Assembly (NCBI RefSeq): GCF_001905125.1
Contig: NZ_LWLE01000010.1
Span: 62,001 to 126,000, forward strand
Direction of reading: 5' to 3'
Source of the DNA: Streptomyces sp. TSRI0281
Lineage (GTDB): Bacteria; Actinomycetota; Actinomycetes; Streptomycetales; Streptomycetaceae
Length of the DNA: 64,000 bases
Positions 23,913 through 32,311 of this stretch are shown piece by piece. Every line of letters begins with the position of its first letter. Position 1 is the stretch's first letter. The notes below the pieces were generated by a model. It was not told where the DNA came from. It did no database searches and saw only the letters and a list, made by a program, of their open reading frames with translations. A program made the translations under genes and the position numbers.

Positions 23913-24317
23913 CTACGATTGAGGGAGACCTGCGGGCGTGACCCCTTCGACCTCCATACCGACCGGCGCCAGCAGGAAGACGTTCCGGTCGACGCGGTGC
24001 ATACCGCTGCCGAGTCCGAAGACGACGCCGCTGCTGAAGTCCAGAATCCGTTTGGCCACATCGGATTCGGCCGCCGTCAGGTCGAGCAGCACCGGAACCT
24101 GTGCGACCAGATATTCGGCGACTTCGCGTGCGTCCGCGAAGACCTGCACCCGCAGCACGACGAGCCGTCGCTGTTCGGCGGCGCGCTCGTCCGGGGCCGT
24201 GCGGTGGTCGACCCTGGAAGGCCACTCGTTGCGGCCCCGCAGCGGTACGACCTGGGCGAGCCCCTCCCACTGTTCGTCGGTGGCGTCGTACCTGTCGTAC
24301 CTGTCGTACCTGCTCAC
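23913..24317 (-). CDS. SepF-family protein (short paralogue)
   Basis: A 134-residue protein whose C-terminal 80 residues match SepF, the FtsZ-binding division protein: VQVFADAREVAEYLVAQVP, then DVAKRILDFSSGVVFGL and NVFLLAPVGMEV. It lacks the usual N-terminal membrane-binding helix; instead it starts with the repeat YDRYDRYD. Streptomyces carry extra SepF copies besides the one in the division cluster, and this is one of them. The GTG at 24317 overlaps the stop of a 19-codon upstream ORF. It lies just behind a conservon, suggesting a link to envelope or morphogenesis, by context only. Confidence 0.85.
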   Translation of the reverse strand: MSRYDRYDRYDATDEQWEGLAQVVPLRGRNEWPSRVDHRTAPDERAAEQRRLVVLRVQVFADAREVAEYLVAQVPVLLDLTAAESDVAKRILDFSSGVVFGLGSGMHRVDRNVFLLAPVGMEVEGVTPAGLPQS

Positions 24318-24373
24318 AGGGCCACCCCGTCCGTGCGCCGGTTGGGTTTGCGCCGGCCGCGCTCATTGTTCAT
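24314..24373 (-). CDS. Short ORF (19 codons) coupled to the sepF-like gene
   Basis: ATG at 24373, preceded at good distance by GAGAGGA, opens a 19-codon frame (MNNERGRRKPNRRTDGVAL) whose TGA overlaps the GTG start of the SepF-like gene. The peptide is strongly basic. It is either a leader for translational coupling or a real micropeptide. It was found by reading; coding status is unproven. Confidence 0.5.
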   Translation of the reverse strand: MNNERGRRKPNRRTDGVAL

Positions 24374-24392
24374 CCGGCAATCCTCTCGTCCC

Positions 24393-25646
24393 TCACCCGT
24401 TCGGCGTACCACCGACACGGCGAAGACCGGGATCGAGCGGAGTGAAACGGACCGGCAGGTGGACCAGCGCGCGGTGGAACGGTCCGGGCCGCCACATCAG
24501 CTCGGCGGCCTCGGTGGCCAGTTCCAGGTCGCAGAGCTGGCTGGTCAGCTGCTCGATCGCGGTCATCGCGATCAGGAGGGCGGGCTGCTTCGCCGGACAC
24601 CGGTGCGGCCCGGTCGACCAGGCCAGATGCGCACTGGCCCCGGAACGCACCCCGGGGTCCGAACGGGTGGGCAGGGACTGGGTGTTGGCGGCGGCGAAGG
24701 AGACCAGAAGCAGCTGTCCGGCGCGCAGGGCGACACCGTGGAACTCGGTGTCGCGACGGGGATAGTGGGCGCCCAGATTGGCCAGCGGGGGGTCCTGCCA
24801 GAGGATCTCGTCGATCGCCTCGTGGGCCGTCATCGCGCCGCCGTGCAGCGAACCGGAGTAGCGCGCGTCGGTGAGCATGTGGAGCAGCGCGTTGCCGATC
24901 AGATTGGCCGTGGGGTCGTGCCCCGCACTCATGAGGAGTGTGATCTGACGCACTGTCTCGTCGTTGTCGAGACCCGCCGGGTGGGCGAGGAGGTACGAGG
25001 TGAGGTCGCGGCCGGGGCGGGCGCGCCGGGCCGCGACGAGGTCGGTGACGACACCGACGAGATCGGCGTACGCGGCGGCGGCGTCCGCGGCGGAGTTCAT
25101 CATGCCGCCGACGCCGTTGACGATGCGCTCGCCCTCCCCCGGCGGGACGCCGAACCAGGTGGTGAACACGTGCAGGGGCAGCCGCCGGGCGTACTGGGCG
25201 ACCAGGTCGCCGCTGCCCGTCGCCGAGAACTCGCCGATGAGCTGCTGGGCGACCCGGGTGACCTCGGCCCGCAGGATGTGGGGTTCGATCAGGGCCACGC
25301 TGTCGTTGATGGCGTCGCGGTAGCGGGTGTGTACGGCTCCGTCGCTGAAGAGCGCGGTGGGCCGGTGGCCGAGCACGGGCAGGACCGGTGAGTCCGCGGG
25401 GACGGTCTCCTGCCAGGCGCGCGGGTCCTTGGTGAAGGTGTCGGTGTCGCGCACCAGGTCGACGGCGGCCTGGTAGTCCGTGACGAGCATCGCGTCGATG
25501 CCGGGGGCGATGACGACCCGGGCGAGGGGGCCCTGTGCGCGGAGCCTGCGGTAGTGGCCGTGCGGGTCGGCGGCGAAGTCGGGGCCGTACAGCGCGAGCG
25601 GCTGGAGGGGCGAGCGGCGCGAGGCGCCCGGCGGGGAGACGGTCAT
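24393..25646 (-). CDS. cvnE: Conservon cytochrome P450, CYP157-like (no ExxR)
   Basis: A 417-residue P450 at the end of a conservon. The I-helix AGHDPTANL (241-249) and the heme-cysteine loop WSTGPHRCPAK (Cys350) are present. In the K helix, where all but a few P450s have ExxR, it reads EILW (280-283), so the arginine is missing. This is the known hallmark of the Streptomyces CYP157 family, whose genes are conservon-linked. The ATG at 25646 overlaps the cvnD stop (ATGA). Substrate and redox partner unknown. Confidence 0.9.
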   Translation of the reverse strand: MTVSPPGASRRSPLQPLALYGPDFAADPHGHYRRLRAQGPLARVVIAPGIDAMLVTDYQAAVDLVRDTDTFTKDPRAWQETVPADSPVLPVLGHRPTALFSDGAVHTRYRDAINDSVALIEPHILRAEVTRVAQQLIGEFSATGSGDLVAQYARRLPLHVFTTWFGVPPGEGERIVNGVGGMMNSAADAAAAYADLVGVVTDLVAARRARPGRDLTSYLLAHPAGLDNDETVRQITLLMSAGHDPTANLIGNALLHMLTDARYSGSLHGGAMTAHEAIDEILWQDPPLANLGAHYPRRDTEFHGVALRAGQLLLVSFAAANTQSLPTRSDPGVRSGASAHLAWSTGPHRCPAKQPALLIAMTAIEQLTSQLCDLELATEAAELMWRPGPFHRALVHLPVRFTPLDPGLRRVGGTPNG

Positions 25647-26341
25647 GACGGGTCCCGGGGCAGGGGAAGGGACGGTGAAGGAGGCGGGGAGAGAGGCGGG
25701 GACGAGGGCTGAGGCGTGGGTGTCGGCCGAGGCGTGGGCGACGGCTCGGGCAGGCGGGTCAGGGCGTGTTCGGCCAGGGCGATCAGCGCGTCGATCGAGC
25801 CGCGCCGTTCGCGGGCGTCGCACTGCACCAGCGGTGTCTCGGGAGCGAGGTCGAGGTGTTTGCGCAGGACCTCGTCGGTGTGGGTGGGGGCGTCGGGGAA
25901 GCGATTGACGGCGACGGCGTACGCCAGCCCGTGCTCCTCCACCATGTCCATCACGGCGAAGGAGTCTTCGAGCCGGCGCGTGTCGACCAGGACGAGGGCG
26001 CCGAGAGCGCCGCGTGCGATGTCCGCCCAGAGCGGGAAGAAGCGCTCCTGTCCGGGGGTGCCGAACATGTAGAGCACCAGGTCGTCGGGGACGGTCAGCC
26101 GGCCGAAGTCGACGGCGACCGTCGTGGTGGTCTTGTCCGGGAGGCCCGCGGTGTCGTCGAGCGCGGTGCTGGACTGCGTCATCGCCTCCTCGGTGTGCAG
26201 CGTCGGAATCTCCGACAACGTGCGGATCAGGGTCGTCTTGCCCACGCCGAAGGGACCCGTGACCACGAGTTTCATCAGGGTCTGGGCGGCACTCGGCAGA
26301 TAGCCGATGCCGGTCCGGTCAGTGGAGGGAGCGGAGTCCAA
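25643..26341 (-). CDS. cvnD: Conservon GTPase CvnD
   Basis: A 232-residue Ras/MglA-like GTPase. The P-loop GPFGVGKTT is at 29-37, the G3-type motif is FGTPGQERFF, and the G4 position reads AVNRFPD. The TTG at 26341 was chosen for GAGAGG upstream and because CvnD proteins usually begin DSxPS; it overlaps the end of cvnC by 23 bases, as in other conservons. The C-terminal 35 residues are an unusual Pro/Ser/Thr repeat (PSPTPRPTPTPQPSS). It acts with CvnA-C at the membrane in a G-protein-coupled-like complex, by family knowledge. Confidence 0.9.
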   Translation of the reverse strand: MDSAPSTDRTGIGYLPSAAQTLMKLVVTGPFGVGKTTLIRTLSEIPTLHTEEAMTQSSTALDDTAGLPDKTTTTVAVDFGRLTVPDDLVLYMFGTPGQERFFPLWADIARGALGALVLVDTRRLEDSFAVMDMVEEHGLAYAVAVNRFPDAPTHTDEVLRKHLDLAPETPLVQCDARERRGSIDALIALAEHALTRLPEPSPTPRPTPTPQPSSPPLSPPPSPSLPLPRDPS

Positions 26342-26672
26342 CGAGCAGCCTCTCGACGAGCGACCGGTCGATCTCCCCGGCGCTGGGGATCGGAGGTCGG
26401 GTGTGCAGATGTCCGGCGGCCGCGAGGTCCGCGGCCAGGAAGACCGTGGCGCTGACCGGCAGTTCCAGGTGGGCGGCGCACTCGACGACGGTGAGTGCGC
26501 CCGGTTCCAGCAGCTCGCACAGCCTGCGGTGTTCGGATTCGGCGTCCGGGGGCAGCGCCGAGTCGGTACGCACGAGCACGGCGAGCCGGTCGAGCGTGGG
26601 GCCGGTGGGCGCGGAACGGCCACCGGTGACCAGATAGGCGGGGATCAGACGGCGTCCTGGGCCGGGGGTCAT
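26319..26672 (-). CDS. cvnC: Conservon DUF742 protein CvnC
   Basis: A 117-residue DUF742 protein: RRLIPAYLVTGGRSAPTGP at the N-terminus, then a winged-helix-like core ECAAHLELPVSATVFLAADL and the C-terminal LVERLLVGLRSL. It is the third gene of the conservon. Its ATG overlaps the cvnB stop and its end overlaps cvnD. It is thought to bridge CvnB and the GTPase. Confidence 0.9.
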   Translation of the reverse strand: MTPGPGRRLIPAYLVTGGRSAPTGPTLDRLAVLVRTDSALPPDAESEHRRLCELLEPGALTVVECAAHLELPVSATVFLAADLAAAGHLHTRPPIPSAGEIDRSLVERLLVGLRSLH

Positions 26673-27094
26673 GGCCGGGCGGCAGCGTCCGGTTGGCGGG
26701 TGGGGGCGTTCATCGCCCGGGTCAGCGCGGTGACTTGCACCTGCATCTGGTACGCGATGTTGCCGAGGTGCGCGTCGGGTGCCGCGAAGAGGGCGAGGGT
26801 GGTGTTCCGGCCCGCGGGGACGACGATGGCGAAGCCCAGTTCGGACTCCACGACGGTCTGCGCCAGCCGGGGTTTCTCCACCTCGGTGAAGGCGGTGGTG
26901 AAGGCACGCGCCGCCGCGTGCACGGTGGCCGTCATCGCGGCCACGCGCTCGGCGGATGCCCGGTCGAGACCCTCGGAGGCGCCTTCGACGAGCCCGTCGC
27001 CGGTGGCGACCACCGCATGCTGGACGCCGGGCAGTTCCAGCAGCGGGGTCAGCACCCAGGCGAGGTCACCGGTGGTGGGGGTGGGGGCGCTCAC
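26669..27094 (-). CDS. cvnB: Conservon roadblock/LC7 protein CvnB
   Basis: A 141-residue roadblock/LC7 (MglB-like) protein with LTPLLELPGVQHAVVATGDG and ELGFAIVVPAGRNTTLALFA. MglB-type proteins act as GTPase-activating partners of MglA-like GTPases such as CvnD. GTG start, with GTGA overlap to cvnA upstream and ATGA overlap to cvnC downstream. Confidence 0.92.
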   Translation of the reverse strand: MSAPTPTTGDLAWVLTPLLELPGVQHAVVATGDGLVEGASEGLDRASAERVAAMTATVHAAARAFTTAFTEVEKPRLAQTVVESELGFAIVVPAGRNTTLALFAAPDAHLGNIAYQMQVQVTALTRAMNAPTRQPDAAARP

Positions 27095-28644
27095 GTCTCG
27101 TCGTCTCCTTGGTCATCCGATGGCGATGCGGGTGCTGGTGCGGGTGCTGGTGCGGGTGCGGGTGCGGGTGATACGGGTGCTGCGGGCGCGGGTGTGACGA
27201 GTGCTGGGGGCGCGGATGCCCGCGTACCGGTTCCGTCCGGCGCGGCGGCTTCGGCCTGGCGACCGCTGACGGTGCCCTGCTGGAGAGCCGTCCAGGACGC
27301 TCCGGCCTGTTCGGGGGTCCGGGGCGCGGGCTCCTCCGCCACCAGGCGGTGCGCGTCCGCCGTGTCGGGGGCGGCCGGGCGACGGGCGCGTCGGCGGCGG
27401 GTGGGCAGCTCGGTGCGGGGCTCAGTGGCGGGCTCGGTACGGGGCTCCGAGGCGGTCGGGGCCACGGCGGGCCGGGGTTCGGGAACCGCCGGACCGGGCT
27501 CCCCCGGCGCCTCCGACGTGCCCGGCACGTCCACCGCACCCGGCGCGTCCGGTGCTTCCGCCGCCCGCGTCGGCCGCGGGTGGGCGTGTACCGGCTTCGG
27601 TGCGAGCGCCGACAAGGCGCGGCCCTCCTCCATCACGGTGAGCAGATGGGCCGGGATACGGAGCATGGTGCGCATCCCCCCGTACGGCGAGGACTCGATG
27701 TGGCAGCTGAAGCCGTACCGCGCGACGAGTCTGCCCGCCACGGCGAATCCGGTCTGCGGCGGGTCCCCCAACTCGGTGAGCAGCACCTCGGACGGCCCGG
27801 CCAGCAACGCGCGGGCCCGCTGGAGCGCGTCGTCGTCCATACCGATCCCGGCGTCGTCGACCAGCACCAGGGCGCCGCGCCCCGGGGTCTGCTGGACGGT
27901 GACCGGCACCTCGGTGTCCGGGTGCGAGTACGCCGTCGCGTTGGCCAGCAGCTCCGCGAGGACGATCGCGAGGGGTTCGGCGGCGCGGGCGACGACGGCG
28001 AGCCGTTCGTCGCGCAGGTGGTTGGCGATCCGGATGCGCTCGTAACCGGCGACCCGGGACTGGGCTCCGAGCACGACCTCCACGAGCGGGGAGTTCTGCC
28101 GGGCGAGTCCCGGCCAGGCGTCGCAGAGCACGGCGGTGGCCTGGGTGCGGCGCAGTGCCAGTTCGTTGCGGAAGTCGAGTTGCAGGATGCGCGGGTCGTC
28201 GTACTCGTGCTGCATTTCGTGGAGCAGTTGCTGGGACTGGTTGAGCAGTGACTGGATCTTGGCCGAGGTGCCGCGCATCGCGGCTCTCGCGGCGGCGTCG
28301 ACGCGCTGCCGTTCCTCGACGACCGCCACTCGGGCCGCCTGTACGGCCTCGGTCAGCAGTCGGGCGGCGACACCGTCGACGCCTGCGGCCTCACGCAGTC
28401 CGGGCACGGACGCGGTGGGGTGGGACAGGGCGGTCGCGGCGGCGGGTATCCGCCTCTCGGCGAGCTGGCGTATCTCGTCGGTGAGCGCGAGGGTCCGGGC
28501 CTCGGCGGCCTTCGCCTGCCGGTCCGCCAGTTCGGCGCGGGCCGTGGCCGCATAGGCGTCACGGGCCGACTGCTGTCCCCGTATCACCGCCGTCACGGCC
28601 CAGGCCACGGCGATCAGCGTCACGATCCATGCCACACCGGTCAC
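27091..28644 (-). CDS. cvnA: Conservon sensor-kinase-like protein CvnA
   Basis: A 517-residue membrane protein resembling an orphan histidine kinase. One N-terminal transmembrane helix (VAWIVTLIAVAWAVTAVI) leads into a long helical region and then a GHKL ATPase: N-box ELLANATAYSHPD, G1 VDDAGIGM, and GFAVAGRLVARYGF. No clear phospho-acceptor histidine of H-box type was seen, as is typical of CvnA. The C-terminal 170 residues are low complexity, ending in an Ala-Pro run (APAPAPAPAP). GTG start at 28644. It is the first gene of the five-gene conservon. Confidence 0.9.
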   Translation of the reverse strand: MTGVAWIVTLIAVAWAVTAVIRGQQSARDAYAATARAELADRQAKAAEARTLALTDEIRQLAERRIPAAATALSHPTASVPGLREAAGVDGVAARLLTEAVQAARVAVVEERQRVDAAARAAMRGTSAKIQSLLNQSQQLLHEMQHEYDDPRILQLDFRNELALRRTQATAVLCDAWPGLARQNSPLVEVVLGAQSRVAGYERIRIANHLRDERLAVVARAAEPLAIVLAELLANATAYSHPDTEVPVTVQQTPGRGALVLVDDAGIGMDDDALQRARALLAGPSEVLLTELGDPPQTGFAVAGRLVARYGFSCHIESSPYGGMRTMLRIPAHLLTVMEEGRALSALAPKPVHAHPRPTRAAEAPDAPGAVDVPGTSEAPGEPGPAVPEPRPAVAPTASEPRTEPATEPRTELPTRRRRARRPAAPDTADAHRLVAEEPAPRTPEQAGASWTALQQGTVSGRQAEAAAPDGTGTRASAPPALVTPAPAAPVSPAPAPAPAPAPAPASPSDDQGDDET

Positions 28645-28759
28645 CGCGTCTTCCGTGTCGGGCGGGTCCCGCGCACCGGACGGTGGCGGGTGGTGGTGAG
28701 CGTGATGAGGACGGTGACGGCGGCGGTCGTACGCGCCCGGCCGGCTCCCGGGGCGGTAC

Positions 28760-29803
28760 TCACTCCGCCCTGCCGACCGGTTCGAGCACGGACTCCCCGG
28801 CTGCGGTACGGCGGAGGCCGTCGCCCGTACGCGCTTCCTCGACCTCCCGCGCCAGCACGGCCACCTCGGTCATCACCTGGAGCACACCGGGCAGTTCGGA
28901 GCCGTCCAGATGCCGGTACTCGCTCCCGATGGTGACCACCAGCCGCTCGGGCAGGCCGAGTGCGGGGTGCCGGCCCTCGCCGATCACCCGGCGGGCCGCC
29001 TCCGGCGCGGGCACGCCGGCCGTGTGGAAGGCGTGGGCACGCTCGCGTACGTACTCCAGGTAGACGATGTGCTCCCGCACCCCGGCCGCGTCGAGCACCG
29101 GTCCGTGGCCCGGGACGATGGTCTCGGCGCCGGTCGCGAGTACCCGCTCACAGGCCGCGATCACATTGCTCAGCGGGCCCGCCCAGTGCACCGGGTGGTC
29201 GCCCGGCTGCCGCGGGGTGGCGGAGAAGATCACGTCGCCGCTGAACACGGTGCGCTGGACGGGAAGATGGACGATCAGGTCGCCCGTGGTGTGGGCGGGC
29301 GGCAGGGCGGACACCTGGACCGGGTAGTCGCCGAGGGTCAGTTCCAGTTCCCCGGTGAAGTACGTGGTCGGCCGCACCGGTTCGGTGGCCGACCAGTCGA
29401 ACGGGCCGAAGTGGCGCGCGAGGTAGGCGCCGAGCGGGGTGGCCGGATCGCCGCCCGCCACCAGCGCGTGCTGCTGTTGCGGGGTGGGCTCGTAGTGGAT
29501 GTGTTCCCTGGCCTCGCGCGTGGCGATGATCTCAGCCTCCGGAAGCACTCCCGCGCCCCAGAAGTGGTCCCCGTTGGCATGGGTGACGATCACCCGATCG
29601 ATGGAGACCCCGTCGGGCAGCCGTTTGACGCTCTCCGCCAGGAACTGTCCGGCCAGCAACCGGTCGTAAGGGGTGTCGATCCACAGCGCGCCGCGCGGCG
29701 ACACGAGGAGACCGCAGTTGGCCAGCCCCCAGCCGCGTTTCGGCGGCAGCCAGGCGTACAGGCCCCGGCCCAGATCAACGACGTCCCCACCCGTGATCGA
29801 CAT
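28760..29803 (-). CDS. MBL-fold metallo-hydrolase (HANGDH type)
   Basis: A 347-residue metallo-beta-lactamase-fold hydrolase. The main metal motif reads THANGDHFWG, with asparagine in place of the second histidine of HxHxDH. Later ligands are in PPAHTTGD, FSGDVIF and VPGHGPV. This HANGDH variant recurs in a distinct MBL subgroup, so the change is probably not inactivating. A C-terminal helical extension of about 100 residues follows. No clear Shine-Dalgarno precedes the ATG at 29803. It lies downstream of cvnA's promoter region on the same strand. Substrate unknown. Confidence 0.82.
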   Translation of the reverse strand: MSITGGDVVDLGRGLYAWLPPKRGWGLANCGLLVSPRGALWIDTPYDRLLAGQFLAESVKRLPDGVSIDRVIVTHANGDHFWGAGVLPEAEIIATREAREHIHYEPTPQQQHALVAGGDPATPLGAYLARHFGPFDWSATEPVRPTTYFTGELELTLGDYPVQVSALPPAHTTGDLIVHLPVQRTVFSGDVIFSATPRQPGDHPVHWAGPLSNVIAACERVLATGAETIVPGHGPVLDAAGVREHIVYLEYVRERAHAFHTAGVPAPEAARRVIGEGRHPALGLPERLVVTIGSEYRHLDGSELPGVLQVMTEVAVLAREVEEARTGDGLRRTAAGESVLEPVGRAE

Positions 29804-30134
29804 GGACGCGATTATGCCGACAGCGATCCGGCCACGCGTTCGAACTCGGCCAACGAGCGGGCCGACTGGCGTGAAATCACCTCTCCCTCACCCACATTCC
29901 GCCCCCTTTACACCATCTGTGGCGGCCGACGGTGACGTTCCGGAGTCGAAGCCCTTCGGCCACGCCGGGAACTTTCCGGACCAGTCAGGAGATGTCACCC
30001 GATTCCGCGAGCCCGCGCGACAGTTGCCCAGCCGACGAAGACCGAACCGGATTCAGCCGACTACCCACCGAGCATGGCTGAAAACAGCCGCATCAAACGC
30101 CGCTCACCCACCGAGCGCACGGACCAGGGCCACG

Positions 30135-30176
<42 letters not shown>

Positions 30177-30205
30177 CGAACGAGCCGCCTGCACACGAAC
30201 CGTGG

Positions 30206-30256
30206 GTACGGAGCACGGCTACGCAGCGCGAGTACGGAGCACGAGTACGGAGCACG
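30206..30256. repeat. Three copies of GTACGGAGCACG
   Basis: Exact copies at 30206-30217, 30232-30243 and 30245-30256, directly downstream of the DeoR-family gene. Purpose unknown. Confidence 0.85.
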
Positions 30257-30258
30257 GC

Positions 30259-31062
30259 TCAGACGGCGATGACGTCGACGCCCGCCTCGATGAACCGGTC
30301 CCTCGCGTCCGGCGTGATACCGGAGTCGGTGACCAGCACATCGACCAGGCCGAGATCGCAGACGCGTGCGAACGCCCGCTTGCCGATCTTCGAGGAGTCG
30401 GCCGCCACCACCACCCGCTGCGCCCGCTCCGCGAGGAGGCGGTTGACGCTGGCCTCGCCCTCGTGATGGACGTACGCCCCGCGCTCGATGTCGATCGCGT
30501 TGACGCCCAGCACGGCGGTGTCCAGGGTGATCTCGTTCATCACACCGACGGCCAGCGGGCCGGTCAGCTCGTACGACTGCGGTCTGGCCACGCCCCCGGT
30601 CACGACCATCTTGATCTGCGGCCGCATCGCCAGCTCGCCCGCGATGTTGAGCGCGTTGGTCACCACGGTCAGGGTCGGCTGCCCGGCCGCCGCCCCCGTC
30701 TCGCCGACGATGTCGGGGCGCACGGCCAGCGCCCTGGCCACCTCGGTCACCGTCGTACCGCCGGTCAGGCCGACCACCTCGCCGACCGCGACCAGTTCGG
30801 AGACGGCGCGGCCGATCGCCTGCTTCTCCGGGGCGCGGCGGCCCGCCTTGTAGCGCAGCGCCAGCTCGTAGGCGACACCGTGCGCGACCGCTCCGCCCCG
30901 GGTCCGGGTGAGCAGTTGCTGCTCGGCGAGCTGGTCGAGGTCACGGCGGATCGTCGCGGCCGACACGTCCAGCGTCGCCGCGGCGTCGTCGACCTCCACC
31001 CGGCCGTTCTTGCCGACCAGTTCCAGCAAAGCGTCCCAGCGGGCATCCCTGGACAAGAGCAT
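30259..31062 (-). CDS. DeoR/GlpR-family transcriptional regulator
   Basis: A 267-residue DeoR-type repressor. The N-terminal HTH contains VSAATIRRDLDQLAEQQLLTRTRGGA, and the C-terminal sugar-phosphate sensor domain has GLTGGTTVTEVARAL, VVTNALNIAGEL and VVAADSSKIGKRAFA. The ATG at 31062 has AAGGAGAC upstream. It is transcribed divergently from the SIS-domain isomerase gene, which is its obvious target; the inducer should be a phosphorylated amino sugar or sugar. Confidence 0.88.
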   Translation of the reverse strand: MLLSRDARWDALLELVGKNGRVEVDDAAATLDVSAATIRRDLDQLAEQQLLTRTRGGAVAHGVAYELALRYKAGRRAPEKQAIGRAVSELVAVGEVVGLTGGTTVTEVARALAVRPDIVGETGAAAGQPTLTVVTNALNIAGELAMRPQIKMVVTGGVARPQSYELTGPLAVGVMNEITLDTAVLGVNAIDIERGAYVHHEGEASVNRLLAERAQRVVVAADSSKIGKRAFARVCDLGLVDVLVTDSGITPDARDRFIEAGVDVIAV

Positions 31063-31239
31063 GTCTCCTTCACCGTCCGGCGCGAGCACCACGCTCCCCG
31101 GGAACGCGGCCACCGGGACGCGGTCACCGGTGGCCGGACAGACGCAAGCGTCGCACAGGACTCCGGCGGGACACGGACCACCGATTCACCCCCCACCCCG
31201 TGCTTGTTCTTGCTCGATAGGCGCATGTAACGTGCAGAA

Positions 31240-31263
31240 TCAAACATTCAATGCTTCATTCAC
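31240..31263. promoter_or_regulatory. Candidate operator between DeoR and SIS genes
   Basis: ATTCA is repeated at 31246-31250 and 31257-31261, 11 bases apart (about one helical turn), in an AT-rich patch before the SIS gene. DeoR proteins often bind such direct repeats. Inferred. Confidence 0.4.
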
Positions 31264-31285
31264 CACGCCCGAGCGGAGTGCAGAC

Positions 31286-32170
31286 GTGTCGTATGTAGAG
31301 ACCGAGACAGCCAGCCAGCCCGACTGCTGGCGCCGTGCCGCGAAGCTGGCCGGAGACCACACGGCGGCCCTGCCCGCAGCCGGCGAACGCATCGCGGTCG
31401 TCGGCTGCGGAACCTCGTTCTACATGGCGCAGGCGTACGCCTCGCTGCGCGAGAACTCCGGCCAGGGCGAGTCGGACGCCTTCGCCGCCTCGGAGTTCCC
31501 CTTCGGCCGCTCCTACGACCGGGTCGTCGCCCTCACCCGCTCGGGAACCACGACCGAGGTGCTGGAGCTGCTGACCCGGCTGCGCGGCACGACCCGCACG
31601 GTGGCCATCACCGCCGATCCCGAGACCCCGGTGATGTCGGCGGCGGACGATGTCGTCGTCCTCGCATTCGCCGACGAGCGGTCCGTCGTCCAGACGCGCT
31701 TCGCCACCACCGTCCTCACTCTGCTCCGCGCCCACCTCGGGCTGCACACCGAGGACGCGGTGCGGGACGCGGAGACCGCGCTCGCCGAGCCGCTGCCGGA
31801 AGGACTGGTGGACTGCACCCAGTTCTCGTTCCTGGGCCAGGGCTGGACGGTCGGGCTCGCCAACGAGGCGGCGCTGAAGATGAAGGAGGCGTCGCTGTCC
31901 TGGACCGAGTCGTACCCGGCGATGGAGTACCGCCACGGCCCCATCAGCATCGCCACCGCCGGTACGGCGACCTGGATGTTCGGCACCGCGCCGGAGGGCC
32001 TGGCGGAGCAGGTGCTCGCCACGGGCGCCCGCTGGGTGCAGAGCGACCTGGACCCGCTGGCCGACCTCGTACGCGTACAGCGGCTGGCGATCGCGCGGGC
32101 AGCGGCACGCGGTCTCGACCCGGACCTGCCGCGCCACCTGTCGCGTTCGGTGGTCCTCGACGAGGCATGA
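31286..32170 (+). CDS. SIS-domain sugar isomerase (GlmS/AgaS-like)
   Basis: A 294-residue protein with two SIS domains. VGCGTSFYMAQAYAS and LTRSGTTTEVLELL bind the phosphosugar in domain 1. EAALKMKEASLSWTESYPAMEYRHGP in domain 2 is the catalytic region of GlmS-type isomerases. There is no glutaminase domain, so it should isomerise or deaminate an amino-sugar phosphate rather than use glutamine. GTG at 31286 with CGGAG upstream. It is divergent from its likely DeoR regulator. The exact sugar is unknown. Confidence 0.85.
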   Translation: MSYVETETASQPDCWRRAAKLAGDHTAALPAAGERIAVVGCGTSFYMAQAYASLRENSGQGESDAFAASEFPFGRSYDRVVALTRSGTTTEVLELLTRLRGTTRTVAITADPETPVMSAADDVVVLAFADERSVVQTRFATTVLTLLRAHLGLHTEDAVRDAETALAEPLPEGLVDCTQFSFLGQGWTVGLANEAALKMKEASLSWTESYPAMEYRHGPISIATAGTATWMFGTAPEGLAEQVLATGARWVQSDLDPLADLVRVQRLAIARAAARGLDPDLPRHLSRSVVLDEA

Positions 32171-32230
32171 GTCCGGGGGGCGACGCCGGTCCCCGCGACC
32201 GGCCGCGATCGCTCCCGGCCACGCGTGACG

Positions 32231-32279
32231 CCCTGCGGTCTCCCGCGCCCCCACGGCAGGGGTGCGGGAAACCGCAGGG
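32231..32279 (+). terminator. 16-base-stem terminator after the SIS gene
   Basis: CCCTGCGGTCTCCCGC (32231-32246) pairs with 32264-32279 with one mismatch. A third copy of the same core forms a small hairpin at 32313-32327 (CTGCGG-TTC-CCGCAG), right where the truncated response regulator begins. Confidence 0.75.
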
Positions 32280-32311
32280 TGGATCGACGGGAGACCCCAC
32301 ACCGGCACTGA

